A stretch of DNA of 64,000 nt from JBBIQS01 sp037442205 (GCA_037442205.1 JBBIQS010000046.1:1-64000); one strand, 5' to 3'. Shown: positions 28,289 through 37,530, counted from the first letter of the stretch. The notes: generated from the sequence alone by a model not told the origin. Program-made: numbers and translations.

Positions 28289-28326
28289 AGGCCCGGCTAC
28301 CCGAGGGGTGGTCGGGCCTTCGTACT
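28289..28326 (+). terminator. Intrinsic terminator of the cold-shock gene
   Basis: AGGCCCG (28289-28295) pairs with CGGGCCT (28313-28319), and CTACCC pairs with GGGTGG inside, giving a stem of about 13 bp, followed by TCGTACTTT. It is 24 bp past the stop. Confidence 0.8.
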
Positions 28327-28338
28327 TTCGGCGGACGG

Positions 28339-28360
28339 CCGTTCCAAACGTTTGGAACGG
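28339..28360. promoter_or_regulatory. Perfect 22-bp palindrome, candidate operator
   Basis: CCGTTCCAAAC followed directly by its reverse complement makes a 22-bp perfect palindrome with no spacer, 98 bp before the M28 peptidase start and 20 bp past the cold-shock terminator. Length and symmetry suit a dimeric repressor such as a TetR-like protein; no such regulator gene is in the window. Confidence 0.6.
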
Positions 28361-28457
28361 GCACCGAATGCGGTGAAGAATTCGAGATCGCAGAGGGGCG
28401 TTTTCATCCCCGAAAAATCGCCGCCGGCGCGGTCCGAAGTGCCTATGAGGGGGCGAA

Positions 28458-29453
28458 ATGGGCAAGGTGACGGCAGCGATCTTGGGCGCGGCGCTCCTGG
28501 CAGTGCTGGCGCGCCTCGCCTGGACCTTGTGGATGCCCGGCGACCGCTTCGCTGGCGCCCGGCCGCCGCTGACCCCGGAGCGCGGCGCCCTGAAACGTGA
28601 GCTGGAGGCCGATGTCGAGCGGCTGGCGGGGAAGATCGGCGAGCGCAACCTCGGCCGCCCGCAGGCTCTGGGCGCCGCCCGCGATTTCATCCTCGACGCC
28701 TTCGCCGAGGCAGGGCTCAGGCCCGAGAGGCGCGACTACTCGCTCGCCGGGCAGACGGTCTCGAACGTGGTGGCCGAGCTGCGAGGAACGGGGCACCCGG
28801 AGCAGGTCGTGGTCGTCGGGGCGCACTATGACTCGGTGCATGGCAGCCCTGGCGCGGACGACAATGCCTCTGGAGTCGCGGTACTCCTCTCGCTGGCCCG
28901 GCATCTGGAGCGGTACAAGCTCGATCGGACCGTTCGCCTGGTGGCCTTCGTCAACGAGGAGCCGCCGGACTTCATGCGCTCGGGGATGGGAAGCCTCGTC
29001 TACGCCCGCGAGTGCCGGGCGAAGGGCGAGGACATCCGGCTGGCGCTGGTGCTCGACGGGGTGGGGTACCTGACCGAGAAGGCGGACAGCCAGCGCTACC
29101 CCTCGGCGTTGCTCAAGCTGTTCTTCCCCGGGACGGGGAACTTCCTGGCCTTCGTCGCCAACAGCGCCTCGGCCTCTGGCTTGCGGGAGACCGTCGGTGC
29201 CTTCCGCCGGCACGGGGCGCTGCGGTCGCAGGGAGCGGTGATGCCAGGCAGCTCAGGCGCCTGGTCGGATCAATGGGCGTTCTGGGAGTCGGGCTACCCG
29301 GGGGTGCTCCTCACCGACACGCTCCCGTTCCGCTATCCGCACTACCACACTGCCCAGGACCTGCCCGACAAGCTCGACTTCGAGGCGCTGGCGCTGCTGG
29401 CCCAGGCATTGGGGCCGACGGTGCGCGACCTCGCCAGCTCAACCAACCGGTGA
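28458..29453 (+). CDS. M28-family zinc metallopeptidase, membrane-anchored
   Basis: This 331-residue protein begins with one hydrophobic segment (about 5-24) that should export and perhaps anchor it. The M28 di-zinc site is complete: H123 and D125 (GAHYDSV), D134/D135 (GADDNASG), the E167-E168 pair (VNEEPP), D200 (VLDGVGY) and a His in YPHYHTAQDLPD near 295. The family has amino- and carboxypeptidases and glutaminyl cyclases; which reaction applies cannot be decided. It lies alone behind the 22-bp palindrome. GGGGGCG precedes the ATG. Confidence 0.88.
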   Translation: MGKVTAAILGAALLAVLARLAWTLWMPGDRFAGARPPLTPERGALKRELEADVERLAGKIGERNLGRPQALGAARDFILDAFAEAGLRPERRDYSLAGQTVSNVVAELRGTGHPEQVVVVGAHYDSVHGSPGADDNASGVAVLLSLARHLERYKLDRTVRLVAFVNEEPPDFMRSGMGSLVYARECRAKGEDIRLALVLDGVGYLTEKADSQRYPSALLKLFFPGTGNFLAFVANSASASGLRETVGAFRRHGALRSQGAVMPGSSGAWSDQWAFWESGYPGVLLTDTLPFRYPHYHTAQDLPDKLDFEALALLAQALGPTVRDLASSTNR

Positions 29454-29583
29454 GCGGGCGACTGCACGCCGGGTCCTGCGAGATGTCGAAGACCGCCGCC
29501 GGACCTTCGGAGCTGGAGCGGAGGGAATCGCGGCGCTGTTTGCCTCAAGATCCTGGCGTTATCGTTCTGCCTTGAGGAGGGTC

Positions 29584-30141
29584 GTGGAAGAGGTCAAATT
29601 CAAAGGTCTGACGCTGGTGCACCTCCACGAATTCCTGCTCGAGCAGTTCGGCGAGGAGGGGATTCAGCGAGTGCAGAGCCGCCTTTCGCCGCTCTCGGCG
29701 GAGGCCTTCCTCGCGCCCTCCGGGCAGGCATGGTACCCGCTGGCGATGGACGCGGAGATCGAGGCCGCGGCCATCGACGAGTTGTACGGCGGGGACTACA
29801 GCCAGGCGGCGCGCTGGGGGCGCTACGACGCCCGGCGCCAGGTCGGCTGGCTGTACCGCTATCTGTTCCGCATGCTCCGCCCGGCCCAGGTGTTGGACAA
29901 GGCGGCGACGCTGTGGAAGGGCACGATGAGCCACGGCACCTGCGAGGTGGTCCCCGCCGGCCCGCGGGAGGTGCTGGTCACGCTGTCGGGCTACGACCAG
30001 CTCCACCGGGTCCTCTGCTACAACTGGCAGGGCTCGTTCCTGGGCGTCCTCGAGGCCTGCGGAGTCCGCGGGCAGGTGGTCCACGAGGCGTGCCGTTTCG
30101 ACGGTGCCCCGGCCTGCGCCTATCGCCTCAGTTGGAGCTGA
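29584..30141 (+). CDS. V4R / haem-NO-binding-like sensory domain protein
   Basis: This protein of about 185 residues starts at GTG just after GAGGAGG (a TTG 12 nt upstream is the alternative). It opens with FKGLTLVHLHEFLLEQF, a helical region follows, and it ends in HEACRFDGAPACAYRLSW. That ending, Cys, then G-x-P-x-C and a final strand, is characteristic of the V4R fold and of related haem-NO-binding-like proteins that myxobacteria carry in number. The family assignment is by pattern and only moderately secure; ligand and partner are unknown. The Nudix gene follows 71 bp later. Confidence 0.55.
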   Translation: MEEVKFKGLTLVHLHEFLLEQFGEEGIQRVQSRLSPLSAEAFLAPSGQAWYPLAMDAEIEAAAIDELYGGDYSQAARWGRYDARRQVGWLYRYLFRMLRPAQVLDKAATLWKGTMSHGTCEVVPAGPREVLVTLSGYDQLHRVLCYNWQGSFLGVLEACGVRGQVVHEACRFDGAPACAYRLSWS

Positions 30142-30212
30142 TGCGCGCTGGCGTCGGGAATGGTTCGGGCCTACCGTGGTTGTGCGTCGAGGGGCGTCCC
30201 CAAGGAGTACAG

Positions 30213-30830
<618 letters not shown>

Positions 30831-30915
30831 GGCCGGCCATCCCGAGTCAGTAGCGCAGCCGGCCGCGCCTCGTTATTCAGGCCCTCCGCGCCAGTCCGGC
30901 GCCAGAGGGCGGTGA

Positions 30916-31611
30916 ATGGTCGAATCGAGGATCGCGGAGCTGATGTCGGTCTTCGACCAGGGCGATCTGCGCTGGCGAGTCGAGGCCGAGGCCCGGCTGG
31001 CGACCCTCGGGCCGGCAGCCGTTGAGCCCCTCATCGGCCAGCTCGAGCGGGCCAGCGTCCCCGGGCGGTTCCACGCGGTTCGCGCCCTGGCGGCCCTGGC
31101 CAGGCAAGGCTCCGCCGAGCGCGTCGTCGAAGCCCTGGTCAGGCACCTGGGAGACGAGGAGAGCCACGCCGCGGTGGCCATCGCCGCGGAGCAGATGCTG
31201 GTCCAGCTCGGGCCGGCCTCGGCCGCCGTCCTCCTGCGAGCGGCCCGCGATGGCGCGCTGCCTCCGACTGCCCGGGCCCGCGCCCTGCGGGCCATCTCCA
31301 AGATCGGCCTGGGCCAGCTCAGCGAAATCGCGCCGCTGCTCCGGGACCCAGCGCCGGGAGTTCGCCGCCAGGCGGCCGCGGCCTCTGCCGCAGTCGGCGG
31401 ACCGGAGGCGGCCCTGGCGCTGCGCGACCTGCTAAAGGACCCCGATCGCTTCGTGCGCGAGGGCGCTGCCGAGGCATTGCTGACGCTCGGCAGCGGCGCC
31501 GGTCGACTGATCTTCGAGGAGGCGCTCGCCGATCCCGAGGAGCGGGGATGGGCGGAGGAGATGCTCGAGCGCCTGGACGCCCTCCAGCACCGAGGGGAGC
31601 TCCTGGAGTGA
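30916..31611 (+). CDS. HEAT-repeat protein
   Basis: This 231-residue all-helical protein is built of about six HEAT/PBS-lyase-like repeats, seen as recurring blocks such as RFHAVRALAALARQG, VRRQAAAASAAVGGPEAAL and VREGAAEALLTLG. These proteins act as scaffolds for protein binding. No signal peptide is present, so it is cytosolic. Nothing in the context identifies a partner. Confidence 0.75.
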   Translation: MVESRIAELMSVFDQGDLRWRVEAEARLATLGPAAVEPLIGQLERASVPGRFHAVRALAALARQGSAERVVEALVRHLGDEESHAAVAIAAEQMLVQLGPASAAVLLRAARDGALPPTARARALRAISKIGLGQLSEIAPLLRDPAPGVRRQAAAASAAVGGPEAALALRDLLKDPDRFVREGAAEALLTLGSGAGRLIFEEALADPEERGWAEEMLERLDALQHRGELLE

Positions 31612-31756
31612 CCTGGTGGACCAGTTCGCCGCTGCTCGCCAGGGCCAGCAGGGGCCAGCCCGCAAGCCTGGGGAGCAGGCGATTTCTTTACAGGGATGTC
31701 GCCTCCTGTAGCATGGGCCCGGTCGCTGAATTCACTGTCGATTTGGCTCTTTCGCG

Positions 31757-33187
31757 ATGACTCCTCCCCGCTCCAACCTGACGCCGCCCGCCCCGCGATG
31801 GGCGCTGGCCTCGGTCTTCGTGGCCATCGTCGGCCTGGCACTGCTGGCGGCCCGCGCCCGGGCCGGGGAAGCGGAGCCCGGCTCCGCCGGAGGCGATGCG
31901 GGCCAGCCGACCTCGGCGCTGGCCGCCGCCGGTTCGGCCGGAGTCGAGGGAGCGGCGGCCAGTGGGGCGGCCGCCGGCCACGCCCGCCTGGAGACCGCCG
32001 AGCCCGACGACGACGGCGACAGCCTCGAGGCCACCGGCGAAGGGGAGGGCGAGGAGGCGACCGCGGCCATCCCCTCGTTCGACAGCCTGCGGCCCATCCC
32101 CAAGGAGTCGGACTTCCTGAGCCTGGCGCGCGCCGAGGACTCGCGGCTGGTGGTCGATTCCGCCGCCGGCACCCGCACGCTGACGGTGGTGCCGGCCTTC
32201 CAGCAGAAGCTGACCGAGCTGCTGCGCAGCTACGCGATGCCTTACGGCGCCCTGGCGGCCATCGAGCCGGCGACCGGCAAGGTCCTGGCGCTGGCCGAGT
32301 TCAGCAAGGACAACCCGAGCATGCGCGGCCTGCCGCTGAAGGCGATCTTCCCGGCGGCCTCGGTGTTCAAGGTGGTCACCGGCGCGGCGCTCTTGGCCAA
32401 TGGCGTGACCCCGGAGGAGAAGGTCTGCTTCCACGGCGGGCGCCGGCGCATCCAGGAGCGGCTGCTCGAGGACGACAGCCGCCGCGACAACTTCTGCGTC
32501 TCGCTCACCGAGGCGATGGGCCACAGCGCCAACGTGGTCTTCGCCAAGCTGGCCAAGAACGTCCTCGACGCCCAGGAACTGCGCGGCTGGGCCGACCGGC
32601 TGGGCTTCAACTCGACCTGGAGCTTCGACGAGCCGATGGACGTGTCGCTGGCCAAGGTTCCCGCCGACGAGTTCGGGCTGGCGACCACCGCCGCCGGCTT
32701 CGGCGAGGTCTTCCTGAGCCCGCTGCACGGGGCGCTGCTGGCCGGGGCGGTGGGCAACCGCGGGGTGATGGTCAGCCCGATCCTGTTCGAGGACGAGACC
32801 GGCAAGCCGCGCAAGGTGCTGGAGCCGGCGACCGCCTCGATGCTCTCGGACATGATGGAGACCACCGTCACCGCCGGAACCGCTCGGCGGGCCTTCCGCG
32901 AGCGCGGGCGCTACGCCCTGGGCGAGGTGCGCTGCGCCGGCAAGACGGGATCGATCAGCGACAAGAAGCCGTTCCGCGATTTCAGCTGGTTCGTCGGCTT
33001 CGCCCCCAAGGAGAACCCGAAGATCGCGGTGGCGGCGGTGGTGGTCAACGGCACGCTGTGGCGCGTCAAGGCGCCCTACCTGGCCCGCGAGGCGCTGCGG
33101 ATGTACCTCGAGCCCCCCAAGAGCACCCCGAAGAAGAAGACCACCGTCACCGGCGGCCGCAGCTCGCTCGCCCGCCGGCCGAACTGA
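31757..33187 (+). CDS. Penicillin-binding protein transpeptidase domain, exported
   Basis: This 476-residue protein has an N-terminal membrane anchor or signal (about 15-33), then an Ala/Gly/acidic low-complexity stretch to about residue 105. A class B-like transpeptidase domain follows with S202 in ASVFK, SAN (257-259) and KTG (396-398). All three catalytic motifs are present, so it should crosslink peptidoglycan or act as a penicillin-recognising enzyme. The dimerisation (pedestal) domain of PBP2/PBP3 is missing or much reduced, and there is no transglycosylase domain. The C-terminus is basic (KKKTTV). No mre or fts neighbours are present, so a specialised role is likelier than core cell division. 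Confidence 0.85.
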   Translation: MTPPRSNLTPPAPRWALASVFVAIVGLALLAARARAGEAEPGSAGGDAGQPTSALAAAGSAGVEGAAASGAAAGHARLETAEPDDDGDSLEATGEGEGEEATAAIPSFDSLRPIPKESDFLSLARAEDSRLVVDSAAGTRTLTVVPAFQQKLTELLRSYAMPYGALAAIEPATGKVLALAEFSKDNPSMRGLPLKAIFPAASVFKVVTGAALLANGVTPEEKVCFHGGRRRIQERLLEDDSRRDNFCVSLTEAMGHSANVVFAKLAKNVLDAQELRGWADRLGFNSTWSFDEPMDVSLAKVPADEFGLATTAAGFGEVFLSPLHGALLAGAVGNRGVMVSPILFEDETGKPRKVLEPATASMLSDMMETTVTAGTARRAFRERGRYALGEVRCAGKTGSISDKKPFRDFSWFVGFAPKENPKIAVAAVVVNGTLWRVKAPYLAREALRMYLEPPKSTPKKKTTVTGGRSSLARRPN

Positions 33188-33359
33188 CGGCCGCGCTCGC
33201 GGCTGGCACAAGTATTATCAAGCGAAAACAGGGACTTGTGTTCGCTGGTGGCGCGCGTTGCGCCCCGGCCGACAACGCACGTCGTCAAACATTCGCAACT
33301 GCGCTCCGAGACCGGCATCTGGAGAGAGTAGGGCTCTCTTCCTGGAGGGGGTCTCGCCT

Positions 33360-33791
33360 ATGAGCGTACCGGTCGTCTTCATCGAACCCTTCGACGAGAC
33401 GGTGAGGTTGCGGGTGGCGGCGGCGCTGCGCGGCGTGGGCGCGCGCATCGCGGCGATCTTCGTGGCCCCGGTGGACGCCGACGTGGTCTCGAGCTACCTG
33501 GGCACCGAGGGGCTCGACCACCAGCTGGTCATTCCGATCAAGGAAGGCCTGGTGGGCGCGGACCTGGTGGCGGACCTCCACGACGCCGGCGGAATCCCGC
33601 GGCAGATCCTCGTCCCGGTGCGCGACGATCCGGAGCGGGTCCGCAACCATCTGGCTGGGCTGCTGCCGCCGGAGGCGTTGTCCCGGCTCCTGGTGGCGCG
33701 CATCCAGGAGATCCTGGCGCCCGAATTCCGCGAGCGGCTGGCGAGGCACTTCCAGCCGGCGCGGGCGATCGCCCGCGCCGCCGGGACCTGA
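33360..33791 (+). CDS. Conserved-looking hypothetical protein, 143 aa
   Basis: The ATG follows CTGGAGGGGG. The product alternates predicted strands and helices: VPVVFIEPFDETVRLRVAAALR, ARIAAIFVAPVDADVV, QLVIPIKEGLV. That suggests a small alpha/beta fold, cytosolic and with no Cys. It does not match a family I recognise. A long 170-bp gap upstream suggests its own promoter. Codon usage is like the neighbours, so it is very probably expressed. Confidence 0.6.
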   Translation: MSVPVVFIEPFDETVRLRVAAALRGVGARIAAIFVAPVDADVVSSYLGTEGLDHQLVIPIKEGLVGADLVADLHDAGGIPRQILVPVRDDPERVRNHLAGLLPPEALSRLLVARIQEILAPEFRERLARHFQPARAIARAAGT

Positions 33792-33804
33792 GCTACCTCC
33801 GCTT

Positions 33805-34776
33805 TCAGTGCCGCCACAGCAGAACCGCGGCCAGCGCGGCGGCGAGGGCCAGCACGCCCGCCGCCACCACCGCGGCCACCCGCCAGCCGGAGATCGGCGC
33901 CTTGCCGATGACCACCTGGGCGTCCTGCCCGTGGACCACTACCCGGTAGAGCTTCTTGCGATAGCGGTAGGCGAAGACGTAGGCGGGCAGTGCGTAGCGC
34001 GAGGTCTCGAGGCCAGTGAGCAAGGCTGCGACGTGGAGGTTGCGGCTCCTGGAACCGGGGACCTCCCCGCGCGCGTGCTCGGCGGCGCGCGCCTCAAGCG
34101 CTTCGTGGATGCGCCGCCGCGCGCCTGAGCGCGAAGTGTCGAATTGCTCGGTCAGCGCGCCGGCTGGTCCCTTGGGCGCTGCGGCTGCTGCCGACAGGTC
34201 GTAGGCCGGCGCCAGCGAACGGGTCTCCGGGTCGGAGAGCCCGCGCGCGGCGCTGAGGACCAGGTTGCGGAAGACCAGCTCGGTCTGGCCGGAGTGCGGC
34301 GCCCAGTCGGAGCGGCGGTGTCCAGCGTCGCTGTCGGCCGACCAGCTGACCAGCGCCTTGGCGTTGCAGACCCAGGCCGGCCACCAGAGGGCCTTGAGCT
34401 CGGCCAGCGACGCCTTGGCGGAGAGATCCGCGGGGCGGAAGAAGGAGCGCTTCGCCAGGAATCCGCGGAGTGTTTCGAGGGCCTGGTCGTTGCCTACGTG
34501 GAACGGGAGGAAGGCCTGGGCCTGCTCGACGGGATCCTCGGGCGTCTCGACCTCGGCGACCGCGCCGCAGTAGGCGCACTTGGGCGCCTGGTCGACCGCG
34601 GAGTAGGCGACTACCGCCCGGCAGCTCTTGCAGCGGACGAGCACGGCCGAGGACTTCTCCGGCCGCGGCGCCAGGGCGGTGGAGGCCAGGCCGCAGATCG
34701 GGCAGCGCAGGTCGTCGCGCTCCAGGGCGGCGGCGCAGCGGCGGCAGGCGAGGGCGGTGGCGGTCTCGAGCGGCAA
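33805..34776 (-). CDS. Zinc-ribbon, tail-anchored protein (downstream paralogue)
   Basis: This 323-residue product begins at TTG, 8 nt after GAGG, 11 bp behind the upstream paralogue. The N-terminus carries four CxxC pairs (CRRC, CPIC, CKSC, CAYC), which form two zinc ribbons. A middle domain with WWPAWVCNAKALVSW and ALPAYVFAYRYRKKLYRVVVHGQDAQVVIG follows, and a single C-terminal membrane helix (about 298-319) ends in LLWRH. With no signal peptide it should be tail-anchored with the ribbons in the cytosol. It shares layout with 34788-35693. The function is unknown. Confidence 0.65.
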   Translation of the reverse strand: MPLETATALACRRCAAALERDDLRCPICGLASTALAPRPEKSSAVLVRCKSCRAVVAYSAVDQAPKCAYCGAVAEVETPEDPVEQAQAFLPFHVGNDQALETLRGFLAKRSFFRPADLSAKASLAELKALWWPAWVCNAKALVSWSADSDAGHRRSDWAPHSGQTELVFRNLVLSAARGLSDPETRSLAPAYDLSAAAAAPKGPAGALTEQFDTSRSGARRRIHEALEARAAEHARGEVPGSRSRNLHVAALLTGLETSRYALPAYVFAYRYRKKLYRVVVHGQDAQVVIGKAPISGWRVAAVVAAGVLALAAALAAVLLWRH

Positions 34777-34787
34777 GGCGGGACCTC

Positions 34788-35693
34788 TCAGGGCTTGTGC
34801 TGCAACAGCAGCCAGGCGAAGGCGCCCACGGCCGCGGCCGCGGCCAGGACGGCGAGGGTGATCTTGATCCACGACAGCGGGACCTTGCCGGCGATCATTC
34901 CCGACTGGCCGTTGACGACGATCCGCATCGGCGGCTGCTGCTGGTCGTAGCGCGCCGCCATGACCCACACCGGCACCAGACACAGGTCGAGCGACTCCTG
35001 GGCCACCTCGGTGCGGTGGCTGAGCGAACGGACCTCGTCGCCGGGCATGAACTCCCGCACCTTCTTCTCCAGCGCCTGGCTGGCCTCGCCGCGCGCCAGC
35101 TCCAGGCACTGCGCCCCGGTGAGGCTCGGCTCCTCGGCGATCCACCCCGACAGCAGCGCCGGCTGGTAGCGCTTGAGCAGCCGCAGATCGAAGGGCTCCA
35201 CCGCCTCGAGCTCGGCGTTGGGCAGGCCCTTGGAGGCGGTCACCAGCACGTCGGCGACGTACTCGCTCAGCCGACCCGACAGCGGGCGCCACTCGGTGCG
35301 CGTCACCTGCCTGGTCTTGGTGACGGTCTTGCCGTTCTCCTGGGTCTGGTAGGTCTCGGTCTCCTGATAGTGCTCGCCGATCTCCGCCTCGTAGTCGGCG
35401 TGGGCCACCGCGCTGTAGAGGTAGGCGGGCAAGTAGATCCCCTGGATGCCCTCCAGGGCCGCCCTGCGCACCCCGGAGCGGGCGAAGAGAGTGCGGCCGG
35501 CGAGCCACTCGCGGGCCTTGGCAAAGACCTGATCTCGGGGCACGGCGAAGCCCATGGCGAAGGCGGGGTTGGGCCGGTCAGCCGCCGGCGGGCGCTCGAC
35601 GATGGAGGTCGAGCCGCAGTACGGGCACAGCGCGGTGCGCCGCTCCGACTCGAGCACCAGCTGAGCGCCGCAGCTGTCACAGCGCAGGTTCAA
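34788..35693 (-). CDS. Zinc-ribbon, tail-anchored protein (upstream paralogue)
   Basis: This 301-residue protein starts with a single zinc ribbon (CDSCGAQLV...CPYCGST). A middle domain includes GIYLPAYLYSAVAHADYEAEIG and a His/Asp/Glu-rich hydrophilic stretch with many Thr. Next comes MRIVVNGQSGMIAGKVPLSW, then one membrane helix (about 278-297) and LLQHKP. The strand pair before the helix parallels VVVHGQDAQVVIGKAPISGW in the next gene, showing common ancestry. AGGACCTGCC precedes the ATG. Similar proteins with a ribbon head and tail anchor are annotated only as hypothetical; a role in a membrane-associated assembly is a guess. Confidence 0.65.
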   Translation of the reverse strand: MNLRCDSCGAQLVLESERRTALCPYCGSTSIVERPPAADRPNPAFAMGFAVPRDQVFAKAREWLAGRTLFARSGVRRAALEGIQGIYLPAYLYSAVAHADYEAEIGEHYQETETYQTQENGKTVTKTRQVTRTEWRPLSGRLSEYVADVLVTASKGLPNAELEAVEPFDLRLLKRYQPALLSGWIAEEPSLTGAQCLELARGEASQALEKKVREFMPGDEVRSLSHRTEVAQESLDLCLVPVWVMAARYDQQQPPMRIVVNGQSGMIAGKVPLSWIKITLAVLAAAAAVGAFAWLLLQHKP

Positions 35694-35802
35694 GGCAGGT
35701 CCTCCCGGGCGAGCGGCGAGTGTAGCCCAAACGCGGGCGAGGATTGCCGTCCGAGCAAGAAAAGGAGGAAGATCCGCGTCCTCTCGGAGCTGGAGGCTTC
35801 AC

Positions 35803-37227
35803 GTGACGACATCCCGCGCTCGATTGCTCCTCGCCGCCCTGCTGCTGGCGTCGTTCGCCGCCTGCTCGCCAGGCTCCCGCCAGGCCGGGACCGTTCCGCA
35901 CTCCGCCAATCGGCTGCCGATGTACGGCGGGGTGTCCGACACCATCGCCTCGCACGCGGCGGTGGTGTACATCAGCCTCGGCCAGGGCTTCTGCTCCGGG
36001 ACCCTGATCGCTCCGCGCGTGGTGCTCACCGCCGCCCACTGCCTCGAGAACGTGGCGGTGGGGTCGATCCAAGTCGGCTTCGGCCACGACTCCAGCGCCA
36101 TGACCTATTGGACCGGCGCCAGCCAGGCCCTGCCGCATCCGTCGTACGACCCCTACGCCACGGTCAACGACATCGCCCTCATCCGCCTGGACGCCGACGC
36201 GCCGGCGGGAACCCGGCCCGTCCCCACCCTGCCCGCGAGCCTGGCTCTCAAGAGCGCCAGCGCCGGAACCGAGCTGGTCTTCTCGGGATTCGGCGACACC
36301 GAGACCGGCAGCTACGGGATCAAGCTCAAGGCCCCGGGGACGGTGGGCCTGGTCTGCGAGGGCCTGGCGAGCTGCTCCTATCGAAGCGGGAGCGTGGTGA
36401 ACCGCGCCTTCGGCTACAGCCAGACGCGCGGGGGGCCGTGCAGCGGCGACAGCGGCGGGCCGGCCTTCGTCACCTTGGGCGGTGTGGAGTACGTGGCCGG
36501 CGTGACCTCCTACGGCGACCAGGCGTGCACCGACTACGGGGTGAGCACCAACGTCGGCGACTTCCAGTCCTTCATCGACGGGTTCATCGGCGGGACCGGG
36601 TCTGCGGCCGACGGGGCCTCCTGCGGCTACGGCGGGGACTGCCAGAGCGGCTTCTGCGTCGACGGTGTCTGCTGCCACACCGCCTGCGGCTCAGCCTGCA
36701 CCGCCTGCGCCCGCGCCCGCGGAGCCAGCGCCGACGGCATCTGCACCACCGTCGGCGGAAGCTGCGACGACGGGGACCTTTGCACCACCGGCGACAGCTG
36801 CCAGGCCGGCATCTGCAAAGGCACCCCGGTGACCTGCCAGCCGAGCGATCCTTGCCGCAATCCCGGCGCGTGCGACTCGTCCACCGGCCAGTGCGGGGTA
36901 GGGACCATCAAGCCCAACGGCCTGGCCTGCGGCGGTTCCGACGCCTGCACCGAGACCCGGACCTGCCTCGCCGGGACCTGCACCGCCAAGGCCGTGATCT
37001 GCCAGGCCCAGGACGAGTGCCATGCCGCCGGGCAATGCGACGTCCAGCAGGGCGGCTGCTCCAACCCGGCCATGGCCGACGGCACCGCCTGCTCGATCGG
37101 CACCTGCCAGCAGGGCGAGTGCAGGAAGCCCGGCTGCGGCTGCGGCGCCGGCGGGGAGCCGATGATCCCTCTGGCGCTGGCGCTCGGTCTCGGGCTGCGC
37201 GCGAGCCTGCGCCGCCGACCGGACTGA
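35803..37227 (+). CDS. Trypsin-like (S1) serine protease, Cys-rich, MYXO-CTERM-like tail
   Basis: Start GTG lies 6 nt after TGGAGG. The 474-residue product has a lipoprotein-like signal (Cys21), an S1 domain (about 41-265) with the triad H79 (TAAHC), D123 (NDIALI) and S217 (GDSGGP), then a Cys-rich region (about 268-440) of repeats like DDGDLCTTGDSCQAGICKG. It ends in CGCGAGGEP, a hydrophobic helix and RRRPD, the layout of MYXO-CTERM sorting tails that are clipped and lipidated or released at the outer membrane. It is thus a surface or secreted protease. It is divergent from the zinc-ribbon pair. Confidence 0.88.
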   Translation: MTTSRARLLLAALLLASFAACSPGSRQAGTVPHSANRLPMYGGVSDTIASHAAVVYISLGQGFCSGTLIAPRVVLTAAHCLENVAVGSIQVGFGHDSSAMTYWTGASQALPHPSYDPYATVNDIALIRLDADAPAGTRPVPTLPASLALKSASAGTELVFSGFGDTETGSYGIKLKAPGTVGLVCEGLASCSYRSGSVVNRAFGYSQTRGGPCSGDSGGPAFVTLGGVEYVAGVTSYGDQACTDYGVSTNVGDFQSFIDGFIGGTGSAADGASCGYGGDCQSGFCVDGVCCHTACGSACTACARARGASADGICTTVGGSCDDGDLCTTGDSCQAGICKGTPVTCQPSDPCRNPGACDSSTGQCGVGTIKPNGLACGGSDACTETRTCLAGTCTAKAVICQAQDECHAAGQCDVQQGGCSNPAMADGTACSIGTCQQGECRKPGCGCGAGGEPMIPLALALGLGLRASLRRRPD

Positions 37228-37254
37228 GCGCCGACCCGCGCGCCTGATCGGCGC
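37228..37254 (+). terminator. Hairpin after the S1 protease
   Basis: GCGCCGA (37228-37234) pairs with TCGGCGC (37248-37254) directly after the stop codon; no T-tract follows. The remaining bases up to 37468 hold nothing I can support as a gene. Confidence 0.45.
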
Positions 37255-37468
37255 CGGCGGAGACCGGCAGCTGGCCGCTCTCTCGAATCAAGAATCGTCG
37301 TTCGTCCCGGGCGCCGGAGGCGCGGGCTGCCTGGCCATGCCATCGCCGCAGGCGGCGGCGAGGGCGAGGGCGAGGCACGGCGTCGGCACGCGACCGCGCG
37401 AGTTGAGCCTGGGCGCCGCCGGTCGGGCGCTCCGGATCGCGCCGCGCGAGAGCGCCATTGCTCCCTAC

Positions 37469-37502
37469 AAAAAAAGGCGGCGCCCCCGAGGGGACGCCGC
37501 CT
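37469..37502 (-). terminator. Strong intrinsic terminator for the GILT-like lipoprotein gene
   Basis: On the minus strand GGCGGCG-T-CCCC, a TCG loop and GGGG-CGCCGCC form an 11-bp stem with one bulge, followed by seven T. It starts 29 bp after the stop at 37531. Confidence 0.88.
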
Positions 37503-37530
37503 TCTTCAGATTGCTCGATTGAGCCGCTGA

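Noticed and set aside
28373..28420. Second sigma-54 promoter before the M28 peptidase gene
   Set aside because: TGG and TGC elements occur, but their spacing is wrong for -24/-12.
37337..37522. A 61-codon Arg/Ala-rich frame between the protease and the GILT-like gene
   Set aside because: It runs through the terminator of the opposite-strand gene and has no ribosome binding site or recognisable product.
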